Part shown: piece by piece, positions 16,615-26,084 of the stretch
How positions within the stretch are numbered: the stretch's first letter is position 1
How the letters are laid out: each line of letters starts with the position of its first letter
The notes under the pieces: model-generated
Seen by the model: only the letters and a program-made list of their open reading frames with translations
Databases searched by the model: none
Told to the model about the DNA's origin: nothing
NCBI RefSeq assembly: GCF_004208415.1
Contig: NZ_CP035758.1
Span: forward strand, 7,254,001-7,318,000
Source of the DNA: Ktedonosporobacter rubrisoli
Lineage (GTDB): Bacteria > Chloroflexota > Ktedonobacteria > Ktedonobacterales > Ktedonobacteraceae
Reading direction: 5' to 3'
Length of the DNA stretch: 64,000 nt
Made by a program: the position numbers and the translations under genes

Positions 16615-17934
16615 CTAAGCAGACTCATCTTCAGAATATGGCGTAGGTGTTCGTTCGTTTCTTGTCACAAGCAGGGGATTTTGATGTGAGGTAACCACAT
16701 CGCCATTGATCACTATCTTCTTGACATCGGGACGCGATGGGATCTCATACATCACTTCGAAGAGCACTTCTTCGACGATGCTGCGTAACCCTCTGGCCCC
16801 GGTACCCTGCTTCAGAGCACCCTCGGCAGTAGCGTCAAGCGCCTCTTTGGTAAAAGATAGCTCAACGCGGTCAAGTTGTAAGAGCTTTTGATATTGTTTA
16901 ATGATGGCGTTCTTTGGCTCGGTGAGGATACGAATCAGCGCTTCTTTATCAAGCTTATCCAGCGCGACTACTACAGGCAGGCGACCCACGAACTCGGGGA
17001 TCAGACCGTACTTGAGCAGATCAAAGGGACTTAGCTGGGTAAGAATATTCTCTTCAGCGGCGGCAGGCGTATCCTTATTAACCTTGGCTGCTTTATTGGC
17101 CTTATTAGCCTTATGCATTTCGACAAGATCTATCGAATTTTTGTTGCCTACACGCTGTCCGACAATCTTGTCAAGGCCTTCAAAGGCCCCACCACAGATG
17201 AAGAGGATATTGGCAGTATTGATCTGAATAAAATCCTGGTGAGGATGCTTGCGACCACCCTGGGGCGGCACATTAGCAACCGTGCCTTCAATGATCTTCA
17301 AGAGCGCCTGCTGCACTCCTTCACCCGAGACGTCGCGCGTAATCGAAGGATTATCGGATTTACGCGCAATCTTATCTATCTCATCGATATAGACGATGCC
17401 GCGCTCGGCGCGGGCAACATCGAAATCAGCAGCCTGGATCAGACGCAGCAAGATATTCTCGACATCCTCGCCGACATAGCCAGCCTCGGTGAGCGCCGTC
17501 GCATCAGCGATACAGAAGGGCACATCAAGAATCTTTGCCAGCGTCTGAGCAAGCAGGGTCTTCCCGCAACCGGTTGGCCCAATCATCAAGATGTTGCTCT
17601 TCCCCAGTTCTACATCTTCGATCTGCATGCCGACCCCTATGCGCTTGTAGTGGTTATAGACCGCAACCGCCAGGGATTTCTTAGCCCGCTCTTGACCGAT
17701 GACATAATTACTGAGCTGCTCGTAAATTTTCTTTGGTGTGGGGATCTTCCCCGTTTGCAAGCGTGGCTTAGCGACGGTGGCTTGCTCCTCTTCGATGATT
17801 TCTCGACACAGGTCGATACACTCATCGCAGATGTAGACACCACCAGGGCCTGCAATAAGACGCTGTACCTGGTCCTGGCTCTTGCCGCAAAAGGAGCAGC
17901 GATATGTCGTACGCATATTTTTCGAGTTTGCCAC
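16615..17934 (-). CDS. clpX: ATP-dependent protease ATPase subunit ClpX
   Basis: About 439 residues. N-terminal zinc-binding domain with two CxxC pairs (CSFCGKSQ...YICDECIDLC), Walker A GPTGCGKT, Walker B IVYIDEIDKI and C-terminal GLIPEFVGRLP. The GTG at 17934 is chosen because GGAAAGG lies 8 nt upstream; the ATG at 17916 is the alternative. ClpX unfolds substrates for ClpP. Odd: the loop that normally carries the ClpP-docking IGF tripeptide (SIGFG) reads NSIDLVEM followed by a KANKANKAAK insert, and clpP is absent between tig and clpX where it is usually found. Confidence 0.93.
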   Translation of the reverse strand: MANSKNMRTTYRCSFCGKSQDQVQRLIAGPGGVYICDECIDLCREIIEEEQATVAKPRLQTGKIPTPKKIYEQLSNYVIGQERAKKSLAVAVYNHYKRIGVGMQIEDVELGKSNILMIGPTGCGKTLLAQTLAKILDVPFCIADATALTEAGYVGEDVENILLRLIQAADFDVARAERGIVYIDEIDKIARKSDNPSITRDVSGEGVQQALLKIIEGTVANVPPQGGRKHPHQDFIQINTANILFICGGAFEGLDKIVGQRVGNKNSIDLVEMHKANKANKAAKVNKDTPAAAEENILTQLSPFDLLKYGLIPEFVGRLPVVVALDKLDKEALIRILTEPKNAIIKQYQKLLQLDRVELSFTKEALDATAEGALKQGTGARGLRSIVEEVLFEVMYEIPSRPDVKKIVINGDVVTSHQNPLLVTRNERTPTPYSEDESA

Positions 17935-17983
17935 GTCAGTCACCTTTCCTGCAAGTGCAACAAAGCACCTTGATGGTCCTTTT

Positions 17984-19417
17984 CTACTCGACTGTCTGAG
18001 CTGCCTGACCGTTTTCTTCCCGAGGGGTTGCCGCGCCAACGTCCTCTTTTGCTTCTTCGGCTGCCGCTGCGCCTTCCTGGGCTGCTACTTGCGCGTTCTC
18101 TACGACCGCCTCTTCTGCTTCTTCCTCTTCGCTCACCGCCTCCGGGTCAGGATCGGTTGTTAATTCTACCAGGCGTGTCAAGGTCTTCTCACGCCGATAG
18201 CTCAATGCCAGAGCTCGAATCTGCTCATCGCTGCGTGGCAGCGCCTGGCCCGCCTGGGCATAGAAGTTGAAGAGCGCCTCGATCTCTTCGGGATCGACTG
18301 TTACATTTTCTTGTCGGGCCACTTCTTCCAGCACGAGCTGACGCTTCACCCGATTCTCGGCCTCCGGGCGCAGTTCTTCGCGATACTCTTCGGCAGTCTT
18401 GCGCGTCATCATGAGATACTGATCCATTGAGAGACGCTGCTGCTCCAGCATATGCGAGAACTGGTGCATCATATCCTCGATCTCCTCATCGATCAGGAGG
18501 GGGTGCAAGTTGAAGGTTGACTGCTCGATGATGCTGCTCACAACTTTCTCGCGCAGCTCCTCGCGTACCCGCCGTTTCTTGTTCTCAAGAATGTTGTCGC
18601 TAAGGACTTTGCTCAGGTCTTCCACGGTTGCACATTGCCCATCGCTGACTTTCTCAGCAAAGGCATCATCAAGCTCGGGAAGCTGCTTCTCTTCTACCTT
18701 ATGCAGGGTTACTGCATAGTTAGCCTCTTTGCCCGCTAGTTTCTCGTTGCTGTAGTCAGCCGGAATAGTGGTGCTGAAGTTTTTGCTCTCGCCAGCCTGC
18801 ATACCCACAATATGTTCATCCATGCCGGTAAACAGGCCATTACGCTCGTCGGTAAGCTCGAAAGGATTGTCTTTCAGGTCGGAGATCTGCTGGTCTCCGG
18901 AGGTGAGCTTGAGATCGACCGTCACACGGTCACCTATTGCCGCCGGGCGCTCGACAACATTCCATTCGGCCACACGAGTGCGCAGAGACTCAATCTCTTT
19001 ATCAACCTCTTCGGAAGTAACATCTACTTCTTCACGATCAAAATGCATGGACTTATAGTCAGGCAATTCAACAGGGGTGATAATGGGCACAGTGAGACTG
19101 AAATGATATGGCTGCCCCATCTCGAAAATAGGGGCATCGAGCTTAGGCTGCGTGATCGGTGTGAGATCGTGCTCTTTGAGCGTATTGCGATAAGCCTCAG
19201 TGATAAGGTCGTCTAGACCCTCCTGGTAGATGTATTCTCTTCCCAGCTTACGTTCTAGCATAGCCCGAGGCGCTTTACCTCGGCGAAAGCCCTGTACATC
19301 AACCTTCTGAACTAGTTTACGGTACGCCTTGTCTGAGGCTTTTTCCATCTCGTCCCAAGTCACATCTACTTCAAGGACGGCCTCGCTGCTTGGCAGCTTT
19401 TCAACAGAGACCTTCAC
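17984..19417 (-). CDS. tig: trigger factor (ribosome-associated chaperone and peptidyl-prolyl isomerase)
   Basis: 477 residues. The N-terminal ribosome-binding signature is seen as GFRRGKAPRAMLERKLG, followed by the FKBP-like PPIase domain (AAIGDRVTVDLKL...NPFELTDERNGLFTGMDEHIVGMQAGE) and the long helical C-terminal arms. The last ~50 residues form an Ala/Glu-rich tail (EEEEAEEAVVENAQVAAQEGAAAAEEA) beyond the usual end. Upstream of clpX with 49 nt between them, so probably one transcript with clpX and perhaps lon. Confidence 0.93.
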   Translation of the reverse strand: MKVSVEKLPSSEAVLEVDVTWDEMEKASDKAYRKLVQKVDVQGFRRGKAPRAMLERKLGREYIYQEGLDDLITEAYRNTLKEHDLTPITQPKLDAPIFEMGQPYHFSLTVPIITPVELPDYKSMHFDREEVDVTSEEVDKEIESLRTRVAEWNVVERPAAIGDRVTVDLKLTSGDQQISDLKDNPFELTDERNGLFTGMDEHIVGMQAGESKNFSTTIPADYSNEKLAGKEANYAVTLHKVEEKQLPELDDAFAEKVSDGQCATVEDLSKVLSDNILENKKRRVREELREKVVSSIIEQSTFNLHPLLIDEEIEDMMHQFSHMLEQQRLSMDQYLMMTRKTAEEYREELRPEAENRVKRQLVLEEVARQENVTVDPEEIEALFNFYAQAGQALPRSDEQIRALALSYRREKTLTRLVELTTDPDPEAVSEEEEAEEAVVENAQVAAQEGAAAAEEAKEDVGAATPREENGQAAQTVE

Positions 19418-19683
19418 ATTTCCTCCAACAGGTTCTATGTAGTCTATTCGATTAGTGTGAACTCGAAGCTACACGTTCATACGCTTATTATTTCATCGTG
19501 AATAGACTGTGGGAAGCACTGAAAGGCAATTACCACCTCCATAGACCACCCCCACAACAAGCTAGTAGTATCCTTCTGCGTTTATTCCAGGTCTTGTGAT
19601 CTATGTCTCGTGTGGGTTGCATTTGCTCTGCACTTGCCCACAAAGAACAGCCTCTTCGGCTGCTCTCTGTCTAGCCAGTTTGG

Positions 19684-19756
19684 AGCGGGAGACGGGGATC
19701 GAACCCGCGACTTTCTCCTTGGCAAGGAGATGCTCTACCACTGAGCCACTCCCGCT
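19684..19756 (-). tRNA. tRNA-Gly (anticodon GCC)
   Basis: A 73-nt cloverleaf on the minus strand: acceptor AGCGGGA paired with TCCCGCT, anticodon loop CTTGCCAA with GCC, T arm GGGTTCGATCCC. The 3' CCA is encoded (19681-19683). Confidence 0.95.
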
Positions 19757-19782
19757 GATTTCTCTTCATCCCTCGCGGATGG

Positions 19783-19866
19783 TGGGCGGTGAGAGACTCG
19801 AACTCTCACGGTTCATCACCAACAGATCCTAAGTCTGTCCTGTCTACCAATTTCAGCAACCGCCCA
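19783..19866 (-). tRNA. tRNA-Leu (anticodon TAG)
   Basis: An 84-nt class II tRNA on the minus strand: acceptor TGGGCGG/CCGCCCA, anticodon stem ACAGA/TCTGT around CTTAGGA (anticodon TAG, reads CUA), long variable arm, T arm GAGAGTTCGAGTCTCTC. CCA is encoded. It lies 26 nt from the tRNA-Gly gene in the same direction; a small GC hairpin with T tail near 19646-19665 may end their transcript. Confidence 0.93.
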
Positions 19867-20266
19867 TTGATATGCTTGTGGTTGATAATGTTCCCACCTG
19901 TGGATAATACATCAGCAACTAACCTACTGTCAAGACAAATTTTCGCTTCTGCCCTACATACTACCATATAGGCTACTCTCTTTGTGCTCCTTGAAATAAT
20001 TTGGCCCTATTTCATGTTATTTCTTGTGTAGGAAGTTTGCCGGGCAGGGTCGTTAGCGGTTTCCAGGCCTCTCTCTTGCTCAATTTCGCATTCCTTAAAG
20101 AGGAAATGCTGACCATCAAGGCTTGCCAACTCAAAACGAGGTCTTTAATGTACTTTTAACTACCAGCTTGCTTCGTTTTTATAATATAGATATATTATTA
20201 TATTACACAAGGTCTCTGTATTGTTTGACGTTCACCCCTGCCATATTATATTAGGATTTTGCCAGT

Positions 20267-22411
20267 ATGATACAAAAATCGCTAGTCTCTACTACGGATC
20301 TTGAACGGCCTGAAAATCTGTATATTAATCGTGAACTGAGTTGGATCGAATTTAACCGCCGGGTCTTCGAGCAGGCAAAAGATAAGCGTCACCCCTTGCT
20401 GGAGCGCGTAAAGTTTATCTCTATTTTTGAGACCAACCTTGACGAGTTTATTATGATTCGCCTGGCTGGGCTTAAAGATCGTGTGGCCTCTGGTGTGCCC
20501 ACGCGTAGCCCGGATGGACGCACGGCAGAACAACAAATCGCGGCTGTGCGTGAGAGGCTGGCCCCTCTGGTGCAGGAAGTTCGGCAATACTGGCGTAATG
20601 AGCTTTTGCCTCTGCTGGCTGAGCAACATATCTATATTCTTGATTATGAGCAATTAGACGAGCAGCAGCACCAGGCAATGCATTCCTACTTTGTGAATGA
20701 GATATTCCCTGTGCTCACGCCGCTGGCGGTAGATCCTTTTCATCCCTTCCCGCATATCTCTAATCGCAGCTTGAATCTGGCCGTAGTGCTCTCAGATCAG
20801 ATCCATGGCGATCATTTTGCGCGCGTGAAGGTGCCCCCAGCTCTTCCGCGCCTTGTCCCCGTGCCTATCGCGCCGCAAGAGAACGAGGTGGTAGCATTTG
20901 TGTGGATCGAGCAGGTGATTGCTGCCAATATCAGTATGCTCTTCCCCGGCTTTGAGGTTTGGGAGTCCTATCCGTTTCGTGTCCTACGCGATGCTGATAT
21001 CGAGCTGCAGGAAGATGAGGCCTCAGACCTGCTTGAATATATTGAGCAGGAGGTACGCGAGCGGCGCTTCGGGCAGGTGGTCGATCTGATGGTTAATCCT
21101 TCTATGCCGCCACGCATCCGCAGCCTCTTGCTGGATAATCTGGAAATCTCGCCGCGCGATCTGACGGTAATTGATGGGCCCATGGGGATGGGCGATGTGA
21201 TAGAGCTCTACAACCTTGATCGCCCTGAGCTTAAGAATCACCCTTTTACGTCCCGCACGCCGGCTTTTTTGCAAAAGGGTTCGGATCTCTTTAGCAGCAT
21301 TCAGCGCCATGATCTTCTTGTGCATCATCCCTATGATAGCTTCAATAGCGTTGTAGATTTCATCTGTGCGGCCGCGCGCGATCCCCAGGTGCTGGCGATC
21401 AAACAGACGCTCTATCGCGTTGGGCAGAACTCGCCTGTGGTTAAGGCGTTGCTGGAGGCGGTTGAAAATGGCAAACAGGTTGCAGTGGTAGTGGAGCTGA
21501 AGGCCCGCTTTGATGAGGAGAACAATATTGTTTGGGCCAGAGAGCTGGAGCGGGCAGGGGTCCATGTGGTCTATGGTTTGATTGGCTTGAAAACGCATGC
21601 CAAGATCGCCCTGGTTGTGCGTAGAGAGCGCGAGGGGCTCCGGCGCTATGTTCATCTGAGCACTGGAAATTATAATGCCAGTACGGCCCGCATATATGAA
21701 GACCTCGGGCTCTTTACCTGCCAGCCGGCGATAGGAGCAGATGCAACGGCGCTCTTCAATTCTTTGACAGGCTATTCGCGCCAGAATACCTATCGTAAGC
21801 TATTGGTGGCTCCGGTGGGCTTACGGCGGGGGATTGTGGAGCGCATTGAGCGCGAGATACGTATCCAGCAGGAATTTGGCAACGGCAGGCTGATCTTTAA
21901 GATCAATGCTTTGATTGATCCCGAGATCGTGCAATTGCTCTATCGAGCTGCACAGGCGGGCGTAGAGATCGATCTTATTGTGCGCGGCATGTGCAGCTTG
22001 CGCCCTGGCATTCCTTCGGTCAGTGAGAATATCCGCGTGCGTAGCCTGGTGGGACGTTTCCTTGAGCACAGCCGAATCTACTACTTTGGCAATAATGGGA
22101 GCGAGGAGATTTTCCTGGGCAGCGCAGATATGATGCAGCGCAATCTTAACGCACGGGTGGAGATTCTCTTTCCGTTAGAAGCACCAGCCCTACGTCAGGC
22201 CGTCCTCAAACATGTGCTAGAGCCAATTATGGCCGATACCGTGAATACGCACGAGCTACAGTCAGACGGCACCTATAAACGGTTGGAGCTGCCGCAGGGC
22301 GAGATAGCCTTTGATAGTCAGGCCTGGTTTATCTCGCATCCCTTGTTTGAAGCGGATGAGGGACTTGAGAAAGCTGATACAACGATTAGCGCAATCCCTT
22401 CAAGTGCTTAG
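20267..22411 (+). CDS. ppk1: polyphosphate kinase 1
   Basis: 714 residues, the normal length. N-terminal domain begins YINRELSWIEFNRRVFEQA with FISIFETNLDEFIMIR. The two catalytic-domain histidines are seen as GLKTHAKIAL (His444, the phosphorylated one) and EHSRIYYFGN (His601), along with STGNYNASTARIYEDLGLFT and FLGSADMMQRNLNARVEILFP. It reversibly makes polyphosphate from ATP and is membrane-associated. No ppx or pho regulatory genes are adjacent and no clear pho box was seen. Ends at a strong terminator. Confidence 0.96.
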   Translation: MIQKSLVSTTDLERPENLYINRELSWIEFNRRVFEQAKDKRHPLLERVKFISIFETNLDEFIMIRLAGLKDRVASGVPTRSPDGRTAEQQIAAVRERLAPLVQEVRQYWRNELLPLLAEQHIYILDYEQLDEQQHQAMHSYFVNEIFPVLTPLAVDPFHPFPHISNRSLNLAVVLSDQIHGDHFARVKVPPALPRLVPVPIAPQENEVVAFVWIEQVIAANISMLFPGFEVWESYPFRVLRDADIELQEDEASDLLEYIEQEVRERRFGQVVDLMVNPSMPPRIRSLLLDNLEISPRDLTVIDGPMGMGDVIELYNLDRPELKNHPFTSRTPAFLQKGSDLFSSIQRHDLLVHHPYDSFNSVVDFICAAARDPQVLAIKQTLYRVGQNSPVVKALLEAVENGKQVAVVVELKARFDEENNIVWARELERAGVHVVYGLIGLKTHAKIALVVRREREGLRRYVHLSTGNYNASTARIYEDLGLFTCQPAIGADATALFNSLTGYSRQNTYRKLLVAPVGLRRGIVERIEREIRIQQEFGNGRLIFKINALIDPEIVQLLYRAAQAGVEIDLIVRGMCSLRPGIPSVSENIRVRSLVGRFLEHSRIYYFGNNGSEEIFLGSADMMQRNLNARVEILFPLEAPALRQAVLKHVLEPIMADTVNTHELQSDGTYKRLELPQGEIAFDSQAWFISHPLFEADEGLEKADTTISAIPSSA

Positions 22412-22444
22412 TTGTCGTTCTCCATGGAATAGCCAGAATAACCA

Positions 22445-22483
22445 AGGAGCGCTCACGGACAGCCGTTCGAGAGCGCTCCTTTT
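22445..22483 (+). terminator. rho-independent terminator after ppk1
   Basis: Arms AGGAGCGCTC and GAGCGCTCCT around 16 nt, tail TTTTGC. Confidence 0.75.
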
Positions 22484-22537
22484 GCATCTGCAAATGTATC
22501 TCAGCTACAACTTGCAAATGCATCTATCTTGTTTGAG

Positions 22538-23251
22538 TTAACGGGTAATGAATGTGACTCCAGGTCCCGGGGCAAATTCGACGTTTGTGATCTGTGTAGG
22601 ATTACCTCCCCAGTTCATATTACTGGCGATCACATTTCCGTTACCTAGCACTTGCTCGACTATGGCCACATGTCCCAGACCACGTGCTCCCTGTACCCAG
22701 GGCTGTAGATTGATGATCGCGCCTACGCTTGGAGTGCTGGAAACATTCCAATTATACTGACGGGCTCGGGTGCTCCAGAGGTAAGCATCGGAGTTGGTAG
22801 TCCAGGGTACGTACGCACCATTGATTTGATGGAAGCGCTGATCTGCCCACCAGGTACATTGGGGATACGGGAAAGGATTGTTCATTGCGCTTGTGGCGGC
22901 CAAGGCATTGTGAATGACTGTGTTGACCGCACTTGCGGATGTGCCGCCAGGTATACATAGACGCTGGTCAGCATAAATAACATTGACGTTGCCCAGGCGA
23001 TTGTGATTGGCAAGGTTCTGGGCGCTGGTGTTATAGCGACTGGCAATTTTTCCCAGCGTATCGCCTGGAGCTACAATATACACCTGTTCGCCGCTGGCAC
23101 ACGACTGGGCAAAAGCACTAAATAAGGATGAACTAAACATGCTACCCATGACTGCCAGACCAAATACGGAAACTACGGCGAGGTGTCCCAGTACAAAGGT
23201 AAGTTTGCGGTGCTGCCGCAAATATTCAAAGATGTTTCGCTTCTTGCTCAT
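22538..23251 (-). CDS. secreted LysM-CHAP cell-wall hydrolase
   Basis: 237 residues. N-terminal membrane/signal segment (about residues 19-48, ending AFAQS), LysM peptidoglycan-binding domain at about 55-101 (VAPGDTLGKIASRYNTSAQNLANHN) and a C-terminal CHAP domain with Cys132 (YPQCTWWADQR), His194 (GLGHVAIVE) and an Asn in the expected place (NVIASNMNW). CHAP enzymes cleave peptide bonds of peptidoglycan. Monocistronic; the ATG at 23251 follows AAAGAGGAAGAAAG. It likely serves cell-wall remodelling. Confidence 0.88.
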   Translation of the reverse strand: MSKKRNIFEYLRQHRKLTFVLGHLAVVSVFGLAVMGSMFSSSLFSAFAQSCASGEQVYIVAPGDTLGKIASRYNTSAQNLANHNRLGNVNVIYADQRLCIPGGTSASAVNTVIHNALAATSAMNNPFPYPQCTWWADQRFHQINGAYVPWTTNSDAYLWSTRARQYNWNVSSTPSVGAIINLQPWVQGARGLGHVAIVEQVLGNGNVIASNMNWGGNPTQITNVEFAPGPGVTFITR

Positions 23252-23525
23252 TTACTTTCTTCCTCTTTCTCCTCTACTAAACAACGAAAAATGATCCAGC
23301 ACAATATTACCCGTATACACACATTTAAATGTGCGTTGATGAGATAATACCATACAAATATTCTGAGTTAGAATGGATCAACTTGAAACATAGTAATAAT
23401 AGGCTAGACAGGGTGAAGGCAAAAGAGGCATAAAAAGCTTATGTGGATATTATTTATTCGAGAGAAGAGATTATGCAGCTCTGGGCCGGGGTAAGCGGGG
23501 AAGCCCACCTCGGCCGAGCATGAAC

Positions 23526-25139
23526 TTATACCAGACCGTAGATGACCTTACCACCAAGAATGGTTGCCTGTACTCCATTTTCGGGCATCTTTTCTTGGGG
23601 GGTGCTCAGAATATCTTCGCGCAGGACGACAGCATCCCCTAATTTGCCAGCAGTGAGCGAGCCCTTATGCTGCTCTTCGGCGCCCGCATAGGCTGAGCCC
23701 AGGGTATAGCCCCAGAGCGCATCGACGATAGGTAGCGCCTGGTCAGGTAGCCAGGCCGGGCGCTCAACTGAGGGATCGCGCCGGGTGGTAGCGCTATAGA
23801 GAATGGTCAGGGGATCAAAGGTCTCTACCGGCGAATCGGAGCCCAGAGAGATGGGAATGCCCATTTCATGGATGGTGCGATAGGCATAGGCATGACGATG
23901 GCGTTTGCCCCAATAGCGTTCGGCCAGATCGCGATCGGCAATGGCATGATAAGGCTGGACCGAGGCCACGACGCCAAGACGACGCATGCGCTCAAGATCT
24001 TCGTTGGCGATTAGCTGCACATGCTCCAGGCGGTAACGCAGGCGCGAGGCGGCATCAGCGTTTTTGCCCTCCTCAGCCAGCACCCTTTGAGCATACTCGA
24101 TCGAATTGAGGGCTACGCGAGCCGCGCGGTCGCCGATGGCATGAATAGCGACCATGAGATTCATGGCGGCGGCGTCTTTGACGGTCGCCTTCATTTCTTG
24201 CTCGGGCAGGTTGAGAATACCATAATTGCCTGGATTGCCCTCAAAGCTGTCAAGCATGGCCGCTGTCTGCGAGCCCAGCGTGCCATCGGCAAAAATCTTG
24301 ATGCCGCTTACGCGCAAAAGATCATTATCCTCGTTCTTAATACCATAGGCCCGCAGTTGGGGCAGCATCTGGCGCGGCAAGATCATCTGTACGCGCATAT
24401 CCAGCCTGCCTTGATCGCGCAACTCCTGGAAAAGCTGTAAGGAGTCCTCGCCCTCAATATCATGGATTGTGGTAATGCCGCAGCGGCGCAGCTCGGCTAA
24501 GACCCGCTCGATCAAGATGCGATTTGTGGCGACATCGTGCGGCTTAATAATACGCGAGATCAGCGAGGTAGCGCCCTCTTCTTGCAAGAGGCCAGTCGGT
24601 TCGCCCGAGCCATCGCGCAAAATAGCTCCGGTGGCGGGCTCCGGGGTCTCGGCAGTGATCCCGGCCAATTGCAGGGCAAGCGAATTGACCCAGACCACAT
24701 GCCCATCATTGCTCCAGAGCGCCACGGGATGCTCGGGCGCTGCGGCATCCAGCGAAGCTCTGGTGGGAAAGCTATCATCGCTCCAATTATGGCGATGCCA
24801 GTGACCACCCAGTATCCAGTTTCCTTTAGGGGTCTGCGCGGCACGCTCGCGCACAAGAGCGGCAACCTCTTCCTCACTATGACAATTGGCGCCATCGATC
24901 TCATGAGTTCGGTGTGCCGTGTGCAGCAGATGGATATGCGAGTCAATGAAGCCGGGCAGAACCGTCTTGCCGCGCAGATCTATCAGCTCTTTGTGCTGAC
25001 CTCCTACGCGGCGCACTTCATCGTTGGAGCCTACGGCCAGAATGCGTCCGCTCGCTTCATCGATGGCCATGGCTTGGGCGCGCGGCTGCGCAGCATCCAT
25101 TGTGTAGAGATTGCCGTTTAGATAAAGGACTACGCTCAT
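23526..25139 (-). CDS. YtcJ-like metal-dependent amidohydrolase
   Basis: 537 residues. The amidohydrolase metal motif is seen at the start of the barrel (VLPGFIDSHIHLLHT), with later conserved parts VAIHAIGDRAARVAL, YRLEHVQLI and LGSDSPVETFDPLTILYSATTR. This is the YtcJ/N-substituted formamide deformylase-like subgroup, which hydrolyses amides or formamides; the real substrate is unknown. Its start is 3 nt from the stop of the alpha/beta hydrolase gene at 25143-26084, so the two are one operon. Confidence 0.88.
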   Translation of the reverse strand: MSVVLYLNGNLYTMDAAQPRAQAMAIDEASGRILAVGSNDEVRRVGGQHKELIDLRGKTVLPGFIDSHIHLLHTAHRTHEIDGANCHSEEEVAALVRERAAQTPKGNWILGGHWHRHNWSDDSFPTRASLDAAAPEHPVALWSNDGHVVWVNSLALQLAGITAETPEPATGAILRDGSGEPTGLLQEEGATSLISRIIKPHDVATNRILIERVLAELRRCGITTIHDIEGEDSLQLFQELRDQGRLDMRVQMILPRQMLPQLRAYGIKNEDNDLLRVSGIKIFADGTLGSQTAAMLDSFEGNPGNYGILNLPEQEMKATVKDAAAMNLMVAIHAIGDRAARVALNSIEYAQRVLAEEGKNADAASRLRYRLEHVQLIANEDLERMRRLGVVASVQPYHAIADRDLAERYWGKRHRHAYAYRTIHEMGIPISLGSDSPVETFDPLTILYSATTRRDPSVERPAWLPDQALPIVDALWGYTLGSAYAGAEEQHKGSLTAGKLGDAVVLREDILSTPQEKMPENGVQATILGGKVIYGLV

Positions 25140-25142
25140 GTT

Positions 25143-26084
25143 TTACTCCTTGACAAAATTAGCAATAGCCTGGGCTAGCAGTTGTGGGCGCTGCAATTGG
25201 ATCTCATGGGTAGTATCTGGCATCCAGAGCACCGTGCAGCGTGGAATAGTCCGGGCAACCTGGGCTGCCATATAGCCCTTAGCTGCCGCAAACTCGTCAG
25301 CGTTTTCCAGACGTTCGGGTAGTTCCTCGTCAGGGTGAGGCTGATCGGCTGCGGGCACGAGTAGCACAGGGCAGGTGAGCTTGCTGTAATAGGACAATGC
25401 GCGATCCTCCCAGAGCGATTCGCGCATCTGGCGCTGATAGGAGGTTCGCAAGCCCTCCTCTACATGTCCATTGGGCAGCTCGCGAATATATGTCTTAAGA
25501 ATAGCCTCGACGTCCGGGGACCAGAACGAAGCCATCTCGTCTTGCATGGTTTGTAAATAGTGCTGCTCCGAAGCATAGATATCCGGCGTCTCCTTATCGC
25601 GAATAAAGCGCTCGCGGGTCATGCCCGGCCAATGTTTGGGTTCCACAAGAGGACAATCGACGAGCACAAGATGGCTGATGAGAGCCGGATGGCGCGCGGT
25701 AAGAACCAGGGCGATGCGTGCGCCAAGGCCATGTCCGACCAGAGCCACTTGCCCCAGACCCAGCGTGGCCATAGCGCTTATGATGTCCTCAGCGATAGTG
25801 ACAAGATCGTAACCATCTTCCGGCTGATCGCTCTGCCCATGGCCGCGTAGATCAAAGGCGATAAGCTGGCGCTGCGAACAAATCTGCTCGGCTAACAAGC
25901 GCCAGGTATCGGCGGTGGCATTCAAGCCGTGCAGCAGCACAATGGGCAGATCGTCGCTGTCTTGCTCAAAGGAGTTATCTGCGTTCGCAGTTGCCGGGTC
26001 CTGACAAATTTTTGCCGGGTCCCATTCCAGATAATGTAGACGTATATCATTAACATCGACAAAGGAGCTATGCGGCTTTATCAT
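25143..26084 (-). CDS. alpha/beta-hydrolase fold protein lacking the nucleophile serine
   Basis: About 313 residues from the chosen ATG at 26084, which follows AGCGAGG by 7 nt. Core motifs: oxyanion HG-LNATADTWR, FDLRGHGQSDQPEDGYDL, nucleophile elbow LVGHGLGAR, late Asp region LLVPAADQPHPDEE and terminal His in PDTTHEIQLQ. In the elbow the catalytic position of G-x-S-x-G is Gly (GHGLG), so ordinary serine hydrolysis is not expected. It may be a binding or chaperone-like member or use another chemistry. Read directly on the DNA (GGA CAT GGC CTT GGC). Translationally close to the downstream amidohydrolase. Confidence 0.8.
   Translation of the reverse strand: MIKPHSSFVDVNDIRLHYLEWDPAKICQDPATANADNSFEQDSDDLPIVLLHGLNATADTWRLLAEQICSQRQLIAFDLRGHGQSDQPEDGYDLVTIAEDIISAMATLGLGQVALVGHGLGARIALVLTARHPALISHLVLVDCPLVEPKHWPGMTRERFIRDKETPDIYASEQHYLQTMQDEMASFWSPDVEAILKTYIRELPNGHVEEGLRTSYQRQMRESLWEDRALSYYSKLTCPVLLVPAADQPHPDEELPERLENADEFAAAKGYMAAQVARTIPRCTVLWMPDTTHEIQLQRPQLLAQAIANFVKE

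Noticed and set aside
17113..17973. 286-codon plus-strand frame opposite clpX
   Set aside because: It is the exact antisense of clpX, whose motifs are unambiguous; no ribosome binding site and no recognisable content.
17935..18039. N-terminal extension of ClpX in the open frame up to 18039
   Set aside because: It overlaps the 3' end of tig and has no homology to ClpX; GTG 17934 has a good ribosome binding site.
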